DNA of 64,000 nt, from NCBI GenBank assembly GCA_030645355.1, contig JAUSNJ010000024.1, positions 1 to 64,000 on the forward strand, written 5' to 3'. Below are positions 7,516 through 15,695 of the stretch, in pieces. The position numbers were made by a program, and so were the translations under genes. Position 1 is the first letter of the stretch, and each line of letters starts with the position of its first letter. This DNA is from Rhodoferax sp. Lineage in GTDB: Bacteria; Pseudomonadota; Gammaproteobacteria; Burkholderiales; Burkholderiaceae_C. Below the pieces are notes generated by a model that saw nothing but the letters and a program-made list of their open reading frames with translations, had not been told where the DNA came from and did no database searches.

Positions 7516-7663
7516 TGATTCCCCCTTAAGTCCGTCGCCTATCCCGGCGCATCAGGCCTGCAATATAGCCCACGCCCCTCGGCCCATGAGGATCGTCCAT
7601 TCACAAAACCAAATTGCTACGTTATTGATAGCTATACAAGCTTATTTCACGAGGGCTAGAGGC
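7516..7663 (+). repeat. Direct repeat, copy B, with dispersed comamonad-type element
   Basis: Same composite layout as 5174-5300: a first part (7516-7572) with TCGCCTATCC, GGCGCATCAGGC and TGCAATATAGCCCA, a variable middle about 20 bases longer than in copy A, and the element GCTAC...TTGATAGCT...TTCACGAGGGCTA at 7616-7663. It ends nine bases before the stop of the Tat-exported flavoprotein gene. Confidence 0.8.
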
Positions 7664-7671
7664 ACATTTCA

Positions 7672-8979
7672 CTACTTAACACCCAGCGCATCGGCATACA
7701 GCCCCAGCCCCCACTGCAGGTCTTCGCCGCGCGGCTGCGGGTTGTCGTGCTGGCCCACGGCCTGGGTGATCAGGCCGTCGCCGCGCAGGCGGTACTGGGT
7801 CTCGATGCGCAGCTGCTCTGCCGGGTCAGCATCCAGCCACACGTGACACACGCTGTGCGGCAGGGCCAGCGGTGGCTCGGTGGCGTGGGCGCCGCCACTG
7901 CGGCTGCGCGCGGCAATCTGCTGGGCGGCGGCCACGCCCAGGCGGGTGGCCATGTGGGCTGTCTTGGGGTAGTGGCCAAACAGCGGTGAGACGGTGTCGA
8001 GCAGGTCGCCGGCTAGAAACACCCGTTCGTCCAGCGGCGCGCGCAGGCGCAGCGGGTCGACACCGGCCCAGCGCGTGGGCTGGCCTTGCGGGTCGTGGCC
8101 CAGCAGACCGGCCTGCTCCACCACGGCACTGGCGCGCAGGGGTGGCAGCAGCATGGCATGGTCGAAGTGCAGGTCGCCGTCGTCGGTGGACACGGTGCGC
8201 GCAAACGGATCGACCGCACGGATGGTGGTGTGGGGTTGAAAGTCGATGTGGTCGGGGTAGCGCTCGGCAAACAGGCGGGTGAAGCGGGGCATGCCGCCGC
8301 CTGCGTCCAGCACGGTGACCCGGCCCTTGATGCGCCGGCTCTTCAGCCACCAGGCCATCAGCATCGCGCGCTCGTAGGGCGCGGGCGGGCAGCGGTTGGG
8401 CGGCGCGGGCACGTTGATGAGCAGGTTGCCGCCGGTGAAGCTTTGCAGGCGTGCTTTCAGCACATCCAGCTCGCTGGCGACGAAGCCTGCGGGGTACAAA
8501 GTCTGTGCGGCCTGTGCCGCCCGCGTGTCGGCACCAAACCATGCGCCGTAGTCGTAGGAAACGCCGGTTGCCAGCAGCAGCCAGTCATACGCATACGGGC
8601 CGCCCTGCGCGGTGACGACGTTGCGCTGCGCGCGGTCGATGCGCTGCACGTCGGCGGCCACAAACCGGTAGCCCAGTTGCGCGGCCAGTGCCGCCCGGTC
8701 CAGGCGCGGCATGCGCTCCGGCGTGCGGTCCACCAGCCACGGTGTGCTCAAGGGCAGCGCGCGCAGCACGGGCTCACGGTCTATCACCAGCACGTCCAGC
8801 TCGGGCGCACGCAGGCGCAGTTCGCGCGCCGCGCTCAGGCCCGCCCATGCCCCGCCGACGATGACCACGCGCTGCGTACCGGCATCTTTTGCGGGTTGCG
8901 CGGCGCGGGCTGCGCCGGGCAACACCGACCAGCCCAAGCCCGCACCACCCATCAGGCCCAACAGTTCACGGCGTTTCAT
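7672..8979 (-). CDS. Tat-exported FAD flavoprotein, FCSD/SQR-like
   Basis: A 435-residue flavoprotein resembling the flavin subunit of flavocytochrome c sulfide dehydrogenase. The N-terminus MKRRELLGLMGGAGLG with AARA before the mature part looks like a Tat signal. The FAD site is VVIVGGAWAGLSAARELR; YDWLLLATGVSYDYG and RVFLAGDLL are the other two expected nucleotide-site motifs. NRCPPAPYERAMLMAWWL keeps the family Cys-Pro-Pro-x-Pro-Tyr-Glu-Arg signature. Only one cysteine lies in the usual redox position, so a classical sulfide-oxidising disulfide is uncertain. It overlaps the SCO gene by four bases, as the last gene of the nos transcription unit. Substrate unknown; a redox partner in copper or NosZ handling is possible. 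Confidence 0.75.
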   Translation of the reverse strand: MKRRELLGLMGGAGLGWSVLPGAARAAQPAKDAGTQRVVIVGGAWAGLSAARELRLRAPELDVLVIDREPVLRALPLSTPWLVDRTPERMPRLDRAALAAQLGYRFVAADVQRIDRAQRNVVTAQGGPYAYDWLLLATGVSYDYGAWFGADTRAAQAAQTLYPAGFVASELDVLKARLQSFTGGNLLINVPAPPNRCPPAPYERAMLMAWWLKSRRIKGRVTVLDAGGGMPRFTRLFAERYPDHIDFQPHTTIRAVDPFARTVSTDDGDLHFDHAMLLPPLRASAVVEQAGLLGHDPQGQPTRWAGVDPLRLRAPLDERVFLAGDLLDTVSPLFGHYPKTAHMATRLGVAAAQQIAARSRSGGAHATEPPLALPHSVCHVWLDADPAEQLRIETQYRLRGDGLITQAVGQHDNPQPRGEDLQWGLGLYADALGVK

Positions 8980-9605
8980 TTGCCAGCCACGGTCAGCCAG
9001 TATTGGATGCGCTCGGTGATCTCGGTCACCGGTGCGCCATAGCCAAACTTGGCCACCAGGTTGCCATCGGGGCCGAGCAGAAACATGCCGGCCGAATGGT
9101 CCATGGTATAGACGTCCGGGCCGGCGCCGGGCTCCCGGACTTTTTCAAATTGCACCTTGAAATTGGCGGCGGCCCGCTGCACCAAAGCGGCCGGACCGGT
9201 CAGCCCCAGGATGCGCGCATCAAACGCCGCGGTGTAGGCGCCCAGCACCTGCGCCGTGTCGCGCTGCGGGTCCACGGTAATGAAGATGGGCTGCAGGTAC
9301 TGGGCCCTGGCACCCAGCGCTGTCAGCACATGGGTCATCTCCAGCAGCGTGGTCGGGCAGACATCCGGGCACGAGGTGAAGCCAAAGCTGACCAGTTGCA
9401 GGCGGCCCCGAAAATCTTCGGACGTGACCGAGCGCCCGTTGGGCGCCATCAGCAAATAGCGCGGCGTGGAGATCGCCTGGGCGGACGCATCTGCCGGTGG
9501 TGGCTTGCTGGCCGCGTCACTCTGCGCAAACACGGCCGATGTCACCGACAACGCCAGCACCAGTGCGCAGGCACCCAAGCACGCGCCGCGATTCAAGACC
9601 GGCAT
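8976..9605 (-). CDS. SCO family copper chaperone
   Basis: A 209-residue SCO1/SenC protein. It has an N-terminal signal or anchor (GACLGACALVLALSVTSAVFAQ), then a thioredoxin-like fold with the copper site FTSCPDVCPTTLLEM and the distal histidine in YTMDHSAGMFLLGPDG. SCO proteins deliver copper to CuA sites, classically of cytochrome oxidase. NosZ also has a CuA site, and this gene sits in the nos cluster, so delivery to NosZ is a reasonable inference. It follows a small periplasmic gene by one base and overlaps the flavoprotein gene by four bases. Confidence 0.9.
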   Translation of the reverse strand: MPVLNRGACLGACALVLALSVTSAVFAQSDAASKPPPADASAQAISTPRYLLMAPNGRSVTSEDFRGRLQLVSFGFTSCPDVCPTTLLEMTHVLTALGARAQYLQPIFITVDPQRDTAQVLGAYTAAFDARILGLTGPAALVQRAAANFKVQFEKVREPGAGPDVYTMDHSAGMFLLGPDGNLVAKFGYGAPVTEITERIQYWLTVAGK

Positions 9606-9606
9606 G

Positions 9607-9981
9607 TCACTTCACACCGGTCGCGGTGGCAGGCAAGTCAGTCTGCAAAGCCTTGGCCAACGCAGCCAGCTTGCTGGCAAAGGCGGCAGCGTCGGGGCAC
9701 GGCGCGGTGCCGCGCACCTGCGCCAGATAGCTCGCATTGGTGGCCTCTTCAAACGCGCTGCCAAAGCGGGGCGTCTTCGGGGCGTGGGCCAGCATCAGCT
9801 TCTTGGCTTTGGCGACCGCGTCCATGTCCTGGCAAGCCAGGGCCTGGCCGTTGACCTGGGCCAGCTCGGTGACCCGGGCCAGGCCCTTGTCGGTGTCGGC
9901 GTCGGCGGCATGCACCGGGGAGAGCGCGGCCCAACTGGTCAGGCACAGAGCGGCGATGGTGTGAAGGCTTGGTTTCATCAT
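9607..9981 (-). CDS. Small periplasmic protein of unknown function
   Basis: A 124-residue protein starting MMKPSLHTIAALCLTSWAAL with a clear Sec signal peptide ending near VHAAD. The mature part is helical and holds two cysteines (ALACQDMD and TAPCPDAAAF) that could form a disulfide. I do not recognise a family. It lies 38 bases after nosD2 and one base before the SCO gene, so its role is probably in the copper or electron-transfer part of the nos unit. Confidence 0.65.
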   Translation of the reverse strand: MMKPSLHTIAALCLTSWAALSPVHAADADTDKGLARVTELAQVNGQALACQDMDAVAKAKKLMLAHAPKTPRFGSAFEEATNASYLAQVRGTAPCPDAAAFASKLAALAKALQTDLPATATGVK

Positions 9982-10019
9982 GTTGAGTGTCCTTGGAACA
10001 GAAAAAATGGGGTGCGACG

Positions 10020-11234
10020 TTAGTGCATGCGGGGCGCCGGGTCGCGCAGCAGTCGGTAGGGTGAGGAAAACGGAGCCAGGCGCTCCAGAAAATCCAGCAT
10101 TTCCAGCGCGGGGGAGTTGCGGAAAAAAGTGGCCATGGGGGTCTCCATCCAGATGCGGTCGGCATACAGAAACAGTTCATGCGCGGTGTCGCCCACACCG
10201 TCGTGGTTGCGGTCAAAGCCCTGGTACTCGTCCCACATGTTGTCCTGCCACTGGTTGGCACTGGCCACGCCCGGCGCGCTGACGGCCACCGTGGTCAGGT
10301 TGTTCTCAAAGCGGTTGTCAATGAACTGGTGCCCACCCACTTCACCGTAGAAAAACAGCGCAATGATGTTGTAGGCAAACTGGTTGCCACGCACCACCAG
10401 TGCGTTGCCCGCATCAAGGGACGCATCTGCCTTCAGGCCCACGCCACAGTGCAGGATCTGGTTGTACTCCACCCGTGAACCCGGGCTTTCCTTAATGACA
10501 ATACCTGCGCCGCCATCGGTCAGCGCGTGGGCGATGTGGTTGTAACGAATGGTCAGATCCGCGGAGTACAAGCCCACGATGCCGGTCCCCGTGTGGGCCA
10601 GCGTGTTCCCCTCGATATGCAGATGCGGTGAAAAGATCAAGTGCATGCCGTAGCGGCCATCGGTAAAGCGGTTGCCCGTGATGCGGTTGTGCGGCGAGTT
10701 GGCCAGGGTGATGTCCCGCGCCCTGACGAAGGTGTTGTCCTCCACCCGGTTGTCATGGCTGTTCCACAGCCGGATGGCGTCGCCCCGCAGACCCATGGAC
10801 AGGGCCTTGCCGGTCACCCGGTTACCCTTGACCCGCGCGCGGTCGACGGCCTTTAGGTGGATGCCGAACAGCACGTCTTCAAAGTTGTTGTCCTCCACCA
10901 CATGGCCGTTGCCTTGCAGCAGCAAGCCCGCATCGACCCCATCGTGGGAATCGCCACTGCCCTGCAAGCGCAGGCCGCGCAGCGTGACGTCATCCGCTTC
11001 GACACTGAGCACGGTCCCACGGCCGTTGCCCTGGATCACCGCCTGGTGGTCGCCTTCGACCACCATGGGTGCCCGTATCGTGGCCGGCCCCGCGTAGACG
11101 CCCGGTGCCAGACGCAAGGTCGCGCCGCGGGGCGTGGCATCGATCAATGCCTGCAACGATGGCGCGCTAGCGCTTGCGGACGCAATGGCCAGTGTGCAGA
11201 CCAGAGCCAAGCCAAACCAGGCTGCGCGCTGCAT
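10020..11234 (-). CDS. nosD2: NosD-like periplasmic copper-binding protein, second copy
   Basis: A 404-residue secreted beta-helix protein. The start at 11234 gives a signal peptide (MQRAAWFGLALVCTLAIASA). Carbohydrate-binding/sugar-hydrolysis (CASH) repeats run through the middle as many N-x-x-x-x-N-x-F/I units, e.g. HNRITGNRFTDGRYGMHLIF. It ends NMWDEYQGFDRNHDGVGDTAHELFLYADRIW, a diagnostic NosD C-terminus. NosD works with the NosFY ABC transporter in maturing the CuZ centre of NosZ. A second, longer NosD is encoded at 18426-19802, with a shared end (LDFLERLAPFSSP). Having two in one unit is unusual. It starts five bases after the BASS permease gene. The symbol nosD2 is mine. Confidence 0.87.
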   Translation of the reverse strand: MQRAAWFGLALVCTLAIASASASAPSLQALIDATPRGATLRLAPGVYAGPATIRAPMVVEGDHQAVIQGNGRGTVLSVEADDVTLRGLRLQGSGDSHDGVDAGLLLQGNGHVVEDNNFEDVLFGIHLKAVDRARVKGNRVTGKALSMGLRGDAIRLWNSHDNRVEDNTFVRARDITLANSPHNRITGNRFTDGRYGMHLIFSPHLHIEGNTLAHTGTGIVGLYSADLTIRYNHIAHALTDGGAGIVIKESPGSRVEYNQILHCGVGLKADASLDAGNALVVRGNQFAYNIIALFFYGEVGGHQFIDNRFENNLTTVAVSAPGVASANQWQDNMWDEYQGFDRNHDGVGDTAHELFLYADRIWMETPMATFFRNSPALEMLDFLERLAPFSSPYRLLRDPAPRMH

Positions 11235-11239
11235 GGTCG

Positions 11240-12100
11240 TCACCACTTCACGGTTTTGCGCATCAGCACGACAAACGTCAGGGCAAAGGCGTTCATCGAC
11301 AGCGCATAGACCACGCTGGGCGCACTCATGGCCGGCTGGTGCAACCACTGCAGGCTGACCACAATGCCCAGCGCAGAATTCTTCAAGCCGCACTCGGTGA
11401 TGACGGCGATGCGGTCACGCCGGGTCAAGCCGGTCATGCGGGACAGGGCATACGCCCCACCCAGTATCAGCACATTGAGCACAACAACGGCGGGCCCCAG
11501 GGTCGGCAGGTTGTCCAGCAGCACCTGGCGTTGGTCCCAAAAGGTGTTGAGCACAATCAGCACGAACAGGGCCGTGGTGACTTTACCGATGGGGGCCTCC
11601 ACGCGCATGACGACGGGCGCAAAGCGCCAGCGCAAGACCATGCCCAGCAGGACCGGTAAAGTGGTGAGCACGAAGATGCCTTTGACCATGGCCGCCACTG
11701 GCAACTGCACCGCCAGTTGGCTGGCCATGAAGACTTGGTAGGCCGCGCCCACTACCAGTGGCAGCGTCACTACCGATGCCAGACTGGTGACCGCCGTCAG
11801 TGAAATCGCCAGCGCCGTATCGCCCCGCGCCAGATGGGTCAACAGCCCGGAGCTGACCCCACTGGGGCACGCGGCCAGCACCATCAAACCCACGGCCATC
11901 ACCGGGTCCAGGCCACTAAAGCGCACCACCGCGAACCCGACCAGGGGCACCAGCAGCACCTGCCCCGCCAACCCCACCGCCAGCGCCTTGGGCCGCAGTG
12001 CCACCTGGCGAAAATCGGCCACCACCAGGGTCAGGCCCAGGTAGAACATGATGAACGCCAGCGCCAGGGGCAGCAGCGTCTGCACCACATCCGGTCTCAC
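11240..12100 (-). CDS. BASS family permease (bile acid:Na+ symporter-like)
   Basis: A 286-residue membrane protein with about eight to nine hydrophobic segments. Hallmarks of the BASS family are present: FYLGLTLVVADFRQV, LAACPSGVSSGLLTHLARGDTALAISLT and ITECGLKNSALGIVV. Known members carry bile acids, keto acids, pantothenate and other organic anions with sodium. The GTG at 12100 is chosen because it overlaps the menA stop (GTGA) and begins a proper first helix; an ATG farther up would run deep into menA. That overlap with a menaquinone gene suggests a related substrate such as a naphthoate, but this is inference. Confidence 0.82.
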   Translation of the reverse strand: MRPDVVQTLLPLALAFIMFYLGLTLVVADFRQVALRPKALAVGLAGQVLLVPLVGFAVVRFSGLDPVMAVGLMVLAACPSGVSSGLLTHLARGDTALAISLTAVTSLASVVTLPLVVGAAYQVFMASQLAVQLPVAAMVKGIFVLTTLPVLLGMVLRWRFAPVVMRVEAPIGKVTTALFVLIVLNTFWDQRQVLLDNLPTLGPAVVVLNVLILGGAYALSRMTGLTRRDRIAVITECGLKNSALGIVVSLQWLHQPAMSAPSVVYALSMNAFALTFVVLMRKTVKW

Positions 12101-13011
12101 AGAAAGACCCCCACCGTTAGCAGCACACCCAGCAGCAGGCCCAGCCGCGCCGTGGCGCCCAGCAGGGCGTTGAGCTGCGCGCCCGTGGCGCTTCGCCGCA
12201 GCCGCGGCAGCAGCGACCACGCGTACGGGATGGCCAGCGCGGCCACCAGCACGCCAGGCCGGCCATGCAACGCCAACAGCAGCACCAGCGCAAAGGGCAG
12301 CAACACCATGGCCGCGTAGGCGCGCTGCGAGCCCGCGTCACCCAAGCGCGCGGCCAGCGTGCGTCGCCCGCTGCGCAAGTCGTTCTCGACATCGCGAAAA
12401 TTGTTGACCAGCAGCACGGCGGCAGCGGGCAGCCCGATGGTGGCGCCGCACAACCAGGCGTCCAGATAGGCGTCGCCATGCTGCAACCAGTGGCTGCCGG
12501 CCACGGCCACCAGGCCGAAGAACACCAGCACAAACACCTCGCCCCAGGCGGTGTGCGAGATGGGGCGCGTGCCGCCCGAATACGACCAGCCCGCCAGCAG
12601 CGACGCCAGACCCGCCAGCAGAATCGGCCAGCCGCCCTGCACCACCAGGTACAGACCCAGCACCAGCGCCAGACCAAAGCTGACCCGCGCGGCACTGCGC
12701 ACACTGGCAGGTTGCACCCAGCCGGCAGCCGTCACGCGAAGTGGACCGACCCGGTCGGGCCGGTCGGTGCCGCGCTCAAAATCGGCGACGTCGTTGTGCA
12801 GATTGGTGCCCACCTGTATCAGCAGCGCACACGCCAGCGTGGCCAGCAACACGGCCCACGCGGGCGACGATCCGTCGGCCCAGGCCAGTGCGGAGCCCAC
12901 AACAACCGGGGTTGCAGCAATGCTCAGCGTGCGCGGGCGTATGGCGGTCCACCAGACCAGCAGTCCCTGGCCGGGCCGGGCCAACAGGCTAGGCGGGCGA
13001 TCAGCTTTCAT
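12097..13011 (-). CDS. menA: MenA-type prenyltransferase (UbiA superfamily)
   Basis: A 304-residue integral membrane prenyltransferase. It carries the two Asp-rich motifs of the UbiA superfamily, as NLHNDVADFERGTDR and NNFRDVENDLRSGRRTLAARLG; the second form with RTLAARLG is typical of MenA, which attaches a polyprenyl chain to 1,4-dihydroxy-2-naphthoate in menaquinone synthesis. IRPRTLSIAATPVVVGSALA is the usual MenA start. The ATG at 13011 overlaps the upstream methyltransferase by 11 bases, and the stop overlaps the permease start. Its place inside a nos operon is unusual and fits a need for menaquinol by NosG/NosH. UbiA or other UbiA-like substrates are the alternative. Confidence 0.82.
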   Translation of the reverse strand: MKADRPPSLLARPGQGLLVWWTAIRPRTLSIAATPVVVGSALAWADGSSPAWAVLLATLACALLIQVGTNLHNDVADFERGTDRPDRVGPLRVTAAGWVQPASVRSAARVSFGLALVLGLYLVVQGGWPILLAGLASLLAGWSYSGGTRPISHTAWGEVFVLVFFGLVAVAGSHWLQHGDAYLDAWLCGATIGLPAAAVLLVNNFRDVENDLRSGRRTLAARLGDAGSQRAYAAMVLLPFALVLLLALHGRPGVLVAALAIPYAWSLLPRLRRSATGAQLNALLGATARLGLLLGVLLTVGVFL

Positions 13012-13738
13012 GGGCACGGGTTCCAAAGTGCAGGCAGGCAATGCCGAACGACAGGTTCTCCCAGTGCACCTCGGCAAACCCGGCCGCGCGCAGCATGTCG
13101 GCAAAGCCCTGCTGGGGGGGAAAACGGCGTATGGATTCGACCAGGTACTGGTAGGCCATGGGTTCGCGCGCAATGGCCGCACCCAGGCGGGGAATCACCA
13201 GAAACGAGTACAGGTTGTACAGCGGCGCCAGCCAGTAGGCGGGGGAGGAGAACTCCAGGCAGACAAACGTGCCACCGGGCTTGAGCACGCGCAGGGCCTC
13301 GGCCAGGGCGCGCTCCAGGTGGGTGGCGTTGCGCAAGCCAAACGACACGGTCAGCAGGTCCACACTGGCGTCGGCCAGCGGCAGGTGCTCGGCCTCGCCG
13401 GCCAGCCACTCGATGCGCTCGGCTTGCGCGCGCTGCTGGCCCACCTGCATCATGGCCAGACTGGGGTCACATACCGTCACCTGCCGCCCCGGCGCAAGCA
13501 ACAGCCGGGCCACATCCCCCGTGCCGCCCGCCAGATCGACCACCCTGCCCTGCACCTGCCGCACGCGTCGTGCCAGCGTGCGCTTCCACAGGCGATGAAT
13601 GCCCATGCTCATCAGGTCGTTCATCAGGTCATAGCGTCGTGCCACGGCGTTGAACACGGTGCGGATGCGCGCGCGGCGCTCGTCCTGCAGGACTGCCTCG
13701 CGGCCAAAGCTCCGGTTGATGTCGTGCTCGGTGGTCAT
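13001..13738 (-). CDS. ubiE: UbiE/MenG C-methyltransferase
   Basis: A 245-residue class I SAM methyltransferase of the UbiE/MenG family, which methylates demethylmenaquinone (and in ubiquinone makers also a ubiquinone precursor). Seen: VFNAVARRYDLMNDLMSMGIHRLWKR, the SAM-binding VVDLAGGTGDVARLL, VSFGLRNATHLERALAEALRVLKPGG and ENLSFGIACLHFG. These are the expected positions of the family signatures. It overlaps the TlpA-like gene by four bases and menA by 11 bases. A ubiquinone-making betaproteobacterium should have another ubiE elsewhere, so this copy is probably dedicated to menaquinone. That second copy cannot be checked here. Confidence 0.88.
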   Translation of the reverse strand: MTTEHDINRSFGREAVLQDERRARIRTVFNAVARRYDLMNDLMSMGIHRLWKRTLARRVRQVQGRVVDLAGGTGDVARLLLAPGRQVTVCDPSLAMMQVGQQRAQAERIEWLAGEAEHLPLADASVDLLTVSFGLRNATHLERALAEALRVLKPGGTFVCLEFSSPAYWLAPLYNLYSFLVIPRLGAAIAREPMAYQYLVESIRRFPPQQGFADMLRAAGFAEVHWENLSFGIACLHFGTRAHES

Positions 13739-14319
13739 GGTGACGGCTTGGGCTCAGCCACCGGCTTCAACGCCGCAACCACGGCCGCATCGAGGCTGTC
13801 CCGCGTCATGGCGCCGATATGGCTGCTGACGATAGCGCCATGGCGATTCAACACCACGGTAAAGGGCAGCACGGTCTTGTGATTACCCAGTGCCCGCATC
13901 AACGCCAGCCCCGGTTCACGGGTCAGAAAAACCGGATAGTTGACGTCGTAGGCAAAGGCAAAGTCGCGCACGGTGGCGGGGTTGTTTTCCAGATTAAGGC
14001 CCAACACTTCGACACCGGAATTGCGCTTCTGCAAACTGACCAACTCGGGGATTTCGACCTTGCACGGTCCGCACCAGCGCGCCCAGAAATTGACAATCAG
14101 CGGTTTGCCACGGTATTTGGACAGGGTGGTTGGCTGGCCCTCCAGATCGAGAAGCGCCGCTGCAAACAACGCGGCACTGTCCACCGGTGCGGCGGGCACC
14201 GGTGCAGGTGCAGGTGCCGATGTCGGCGCGCCGTGCACCAACGCGAACGGACCCGCCAGCAGACCCACCATGCCAACCGCGCCCAGGTGCTTCCACCAGC
14301 GTGTGGCAACACCCGTCAC
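13735..14319 (-). CDS. TlpA/ResA-like periplasmic thioredoxin
   Basis: A 194-residue membrane-anchored or secreted thioredoxin-fold protein: hydrophobic leader HLGAVGMVGLLAGPFALVHG, a short Ala/Pro linker, then the fold with FWARWCGPCKVEIPEL (WCGPC active site) and a cis-Pro region near VLPFTVVLNRHG. Such proteins reduce disulfides in apocytochromes or copper-site proteins. In this setting it could keep the CuA cysteines of NosZ or the Cys-rich NosL and SCO reduced. It overlaps nosY by four bases upstream and the methyltransferase gene by four bases downstream, so translation is coupled. Confidence 0.84.
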   Translation of the reverse strand: MTGVATRWWKHLGAVGMVGLLAGPFALVHGAPTSAPAPAPVPAAPVDSAALFAAALLDLEGQPTTLSKYRGKPLIVNFWARWCGPCKVEIPELVSLQKRNSGVEVLGLNLENNPATVRDFAFAYDVNYPVFLTREPGLALMRALGNHKTVLPFTVVLNRHGAIVSSHIGAMTRDSLDAAVVAALKPVAEPKPSP

Positions 14320-15143
14320 GGCAGATCCCCGCGGCGGAAAAACACATAGCCCGCAGTGGCCGACGCCAGGCCCAAGCCCAGCGGATAGGCCAGCGCAAAG
14401 ATCTTGTAGCCCAGCACCCCAAAGGTATCCAGAATCACGAAGGCCGACGGCCCCAACACGATGAGTTGCGGATCAAACAGCGCCAGCGCCGCAGTGCGGA
14501 ACACCTGCAGCGGGTTGGCCAGGGCCATCATGACGGCGATCTCCGGGGCCACCTTGCCCTGGATCATGACGCCCAGCAGGATCAGGTCGAGGAACAGCAA
14601 GAACGTCAGCCAGACCATGAAGGCGGCGCCCTGCGCCATGTCGGTGCTGCGCGCCAAAGACGAGATCAGCATGCCGATGCCCAGGAAGCACGCCGCCATG
14701 ACTGCCAGCAAGGCCGTGTAGTAGCCAAAGATGCCCCATGGCACCGGAATGCCGCGCACCAGTGCAATCACCACGGCCATCAGCATCGCGCCAAAGACCG
14801 GCAGAAAGATCACCAGGTAGCGTCCCAGAATCTTCCCCCAGAACCAGGCGCCCAGCGACACCGGCAGCGACAACAGGTATTCAAAGACTCCGGCCTCGCG
14901 GTCACCGGCCACCGAGCGCACGGTGGTGATCAGCACAAAGATCGGCAGGATGGCCATGGTGAGCTGGATGTAGGTCACCAGCAAGCGTGACAGGCCGATG
15001 AAGCCCAGCACGCGCGACTCGGTCAGGCCGAACAGAAACAGCAGCGCCACAATGCCGCCGAAGACCAGGGTGTAGATCAGGAACCAGCGCGCGCGCAGCG
15101 ATTCCGCCATATCGAGTTTGGCCGTCAGCCAGAGTTGTTTCAT
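14316..15143 (-). CDS. nosY: NosY, ABC transporter permease
   Basis: A 275-residue ABC-2 type membrane subunit with six hydrophobic segments. It opens LTAKLDMAESLRARWFLIYTLVFGG, and the loop VAGDREAGVFEYLLSLPVS is typical of NosY. With the ATPase NosF and periplasmic NosD it forms the machinery that supports assembly of the NosZ CuZ centre, probably moving a sulfur species or mechanically driving NosD. It lies 18 bases after nosL and overlaps the TlpA-like gene. The gene order nosF-nosL-nosY is a variant of the common nosFYL order. Confidence 0.92.
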   Translation of the reverse strand: MKQLWLTAKLDMAESLRARWFLIYTLVFGGIVALLFLFGLTESRVLGFIGLSRLLVTYIQLTMAILPIFVLITTVRSVAGDREAGVFEYLLSLPVSLGAWFWGKILGRYLVIFLPVFGAMLMAVVIALVRGIPVPWGIFGYYTALLAVMAACFLGIGMLISSLARSTDMAQGAAFMVWLTFLLFLDLILLGVMIQGKVAPEIAVMMALANPLQVFRTAALALFDPQLIVLGPSAFVILDTFGVLGYKIFALAYPLGLGLASATAGYVFFRRGDLP

Positions 15144-15161
15144 GGTGTGTCAGATTCTCAA

Positions 15162-15695
15162 TTATTTCAGCACGGCGGATGTCGCTGGAGTCGCCGATGC
15201 GGTATCGGTGCCGCGTGGGTAGCAGTTGGCCGGCCAGGTGGCGGCGGTTCGTTGCCCCATGGCGTCAAACGAGATGCTGTCCGGCTGGGCCTGGGCGTAG
15301 GCTGCATAGTTGTAGCCCATGGGCGAGACCTTGCCGTTGACATAGTGCGCCGAGGCCGCCTGCAGCCAGAGTTTGCCGCCGCTGCTGAAGTCCGCCACCC
15401 ACATGCGGGTGGTGGCATCTGCCATCCAGGGATGTTCCTTGCCCTTTTCGGCCAGCCACGTGGCGGCGCAACCGATGTCATCAAACTTGAAGACGGTGTC
15501 CTTGGGGCCACCCCGGATCTGGCAGGCGAAGCGATGGTCGGAAATTGCCATCTTGCAGCGGGTGCAGGTGTCGCGGTCCCACTTGAACACCGCCATGCCA
15601 TTGGGCATGTCCTTGTCTTCCCCACACGCTGCGAGCAGCAGGGACGCCATGGGTGTCAATGCAAAGCCCTGCAGTAACAGAACGCGTCGTCTCAT
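15162..15695 (-). CDS. nosL: NosL copper lipoprotein
   Basis: A 177-residue outer-membrane-type lipoprotein that donates Cu(I) for NosZ maturation. A lipobox is visible (LLLAACGED). The copper site region is CTRCKMAISDHRFACQI (Cys-x2-Cys-x-Met), as in the NosL family, followed by FKFDDIGCAATWL and ATTRMWVADFSSG. The C-terminus has a short Ala/Thr-rich tail. The start codon overlaps the nosF stop (ATGA), so NosF and NosL are made together. Sure of the family. Confidence 0.93.
   Translation of the reverse strand: MRRRVLLLQGFALTPMASLLLAACGEDKDMPNGMAVFKWDRDTCTRCKMAISDHRFACQIRGGPKDTVFKFDDIGCAATWLAEKGKEHPWMADATTRMWVADFSSGGKLWLQAASAHYVNGKVSPMGYNYAAYAQAQPDSISFDAMGQRTAATWPANCYPRGTDTASATPATSAVLK

Noticed and set aside
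3048..7663. Prophage or transposon as the source of the accessory block
   Set aside because: No integrase, transposase, terminase or structural phage gene was seen; attC-like sites explain the first half better.
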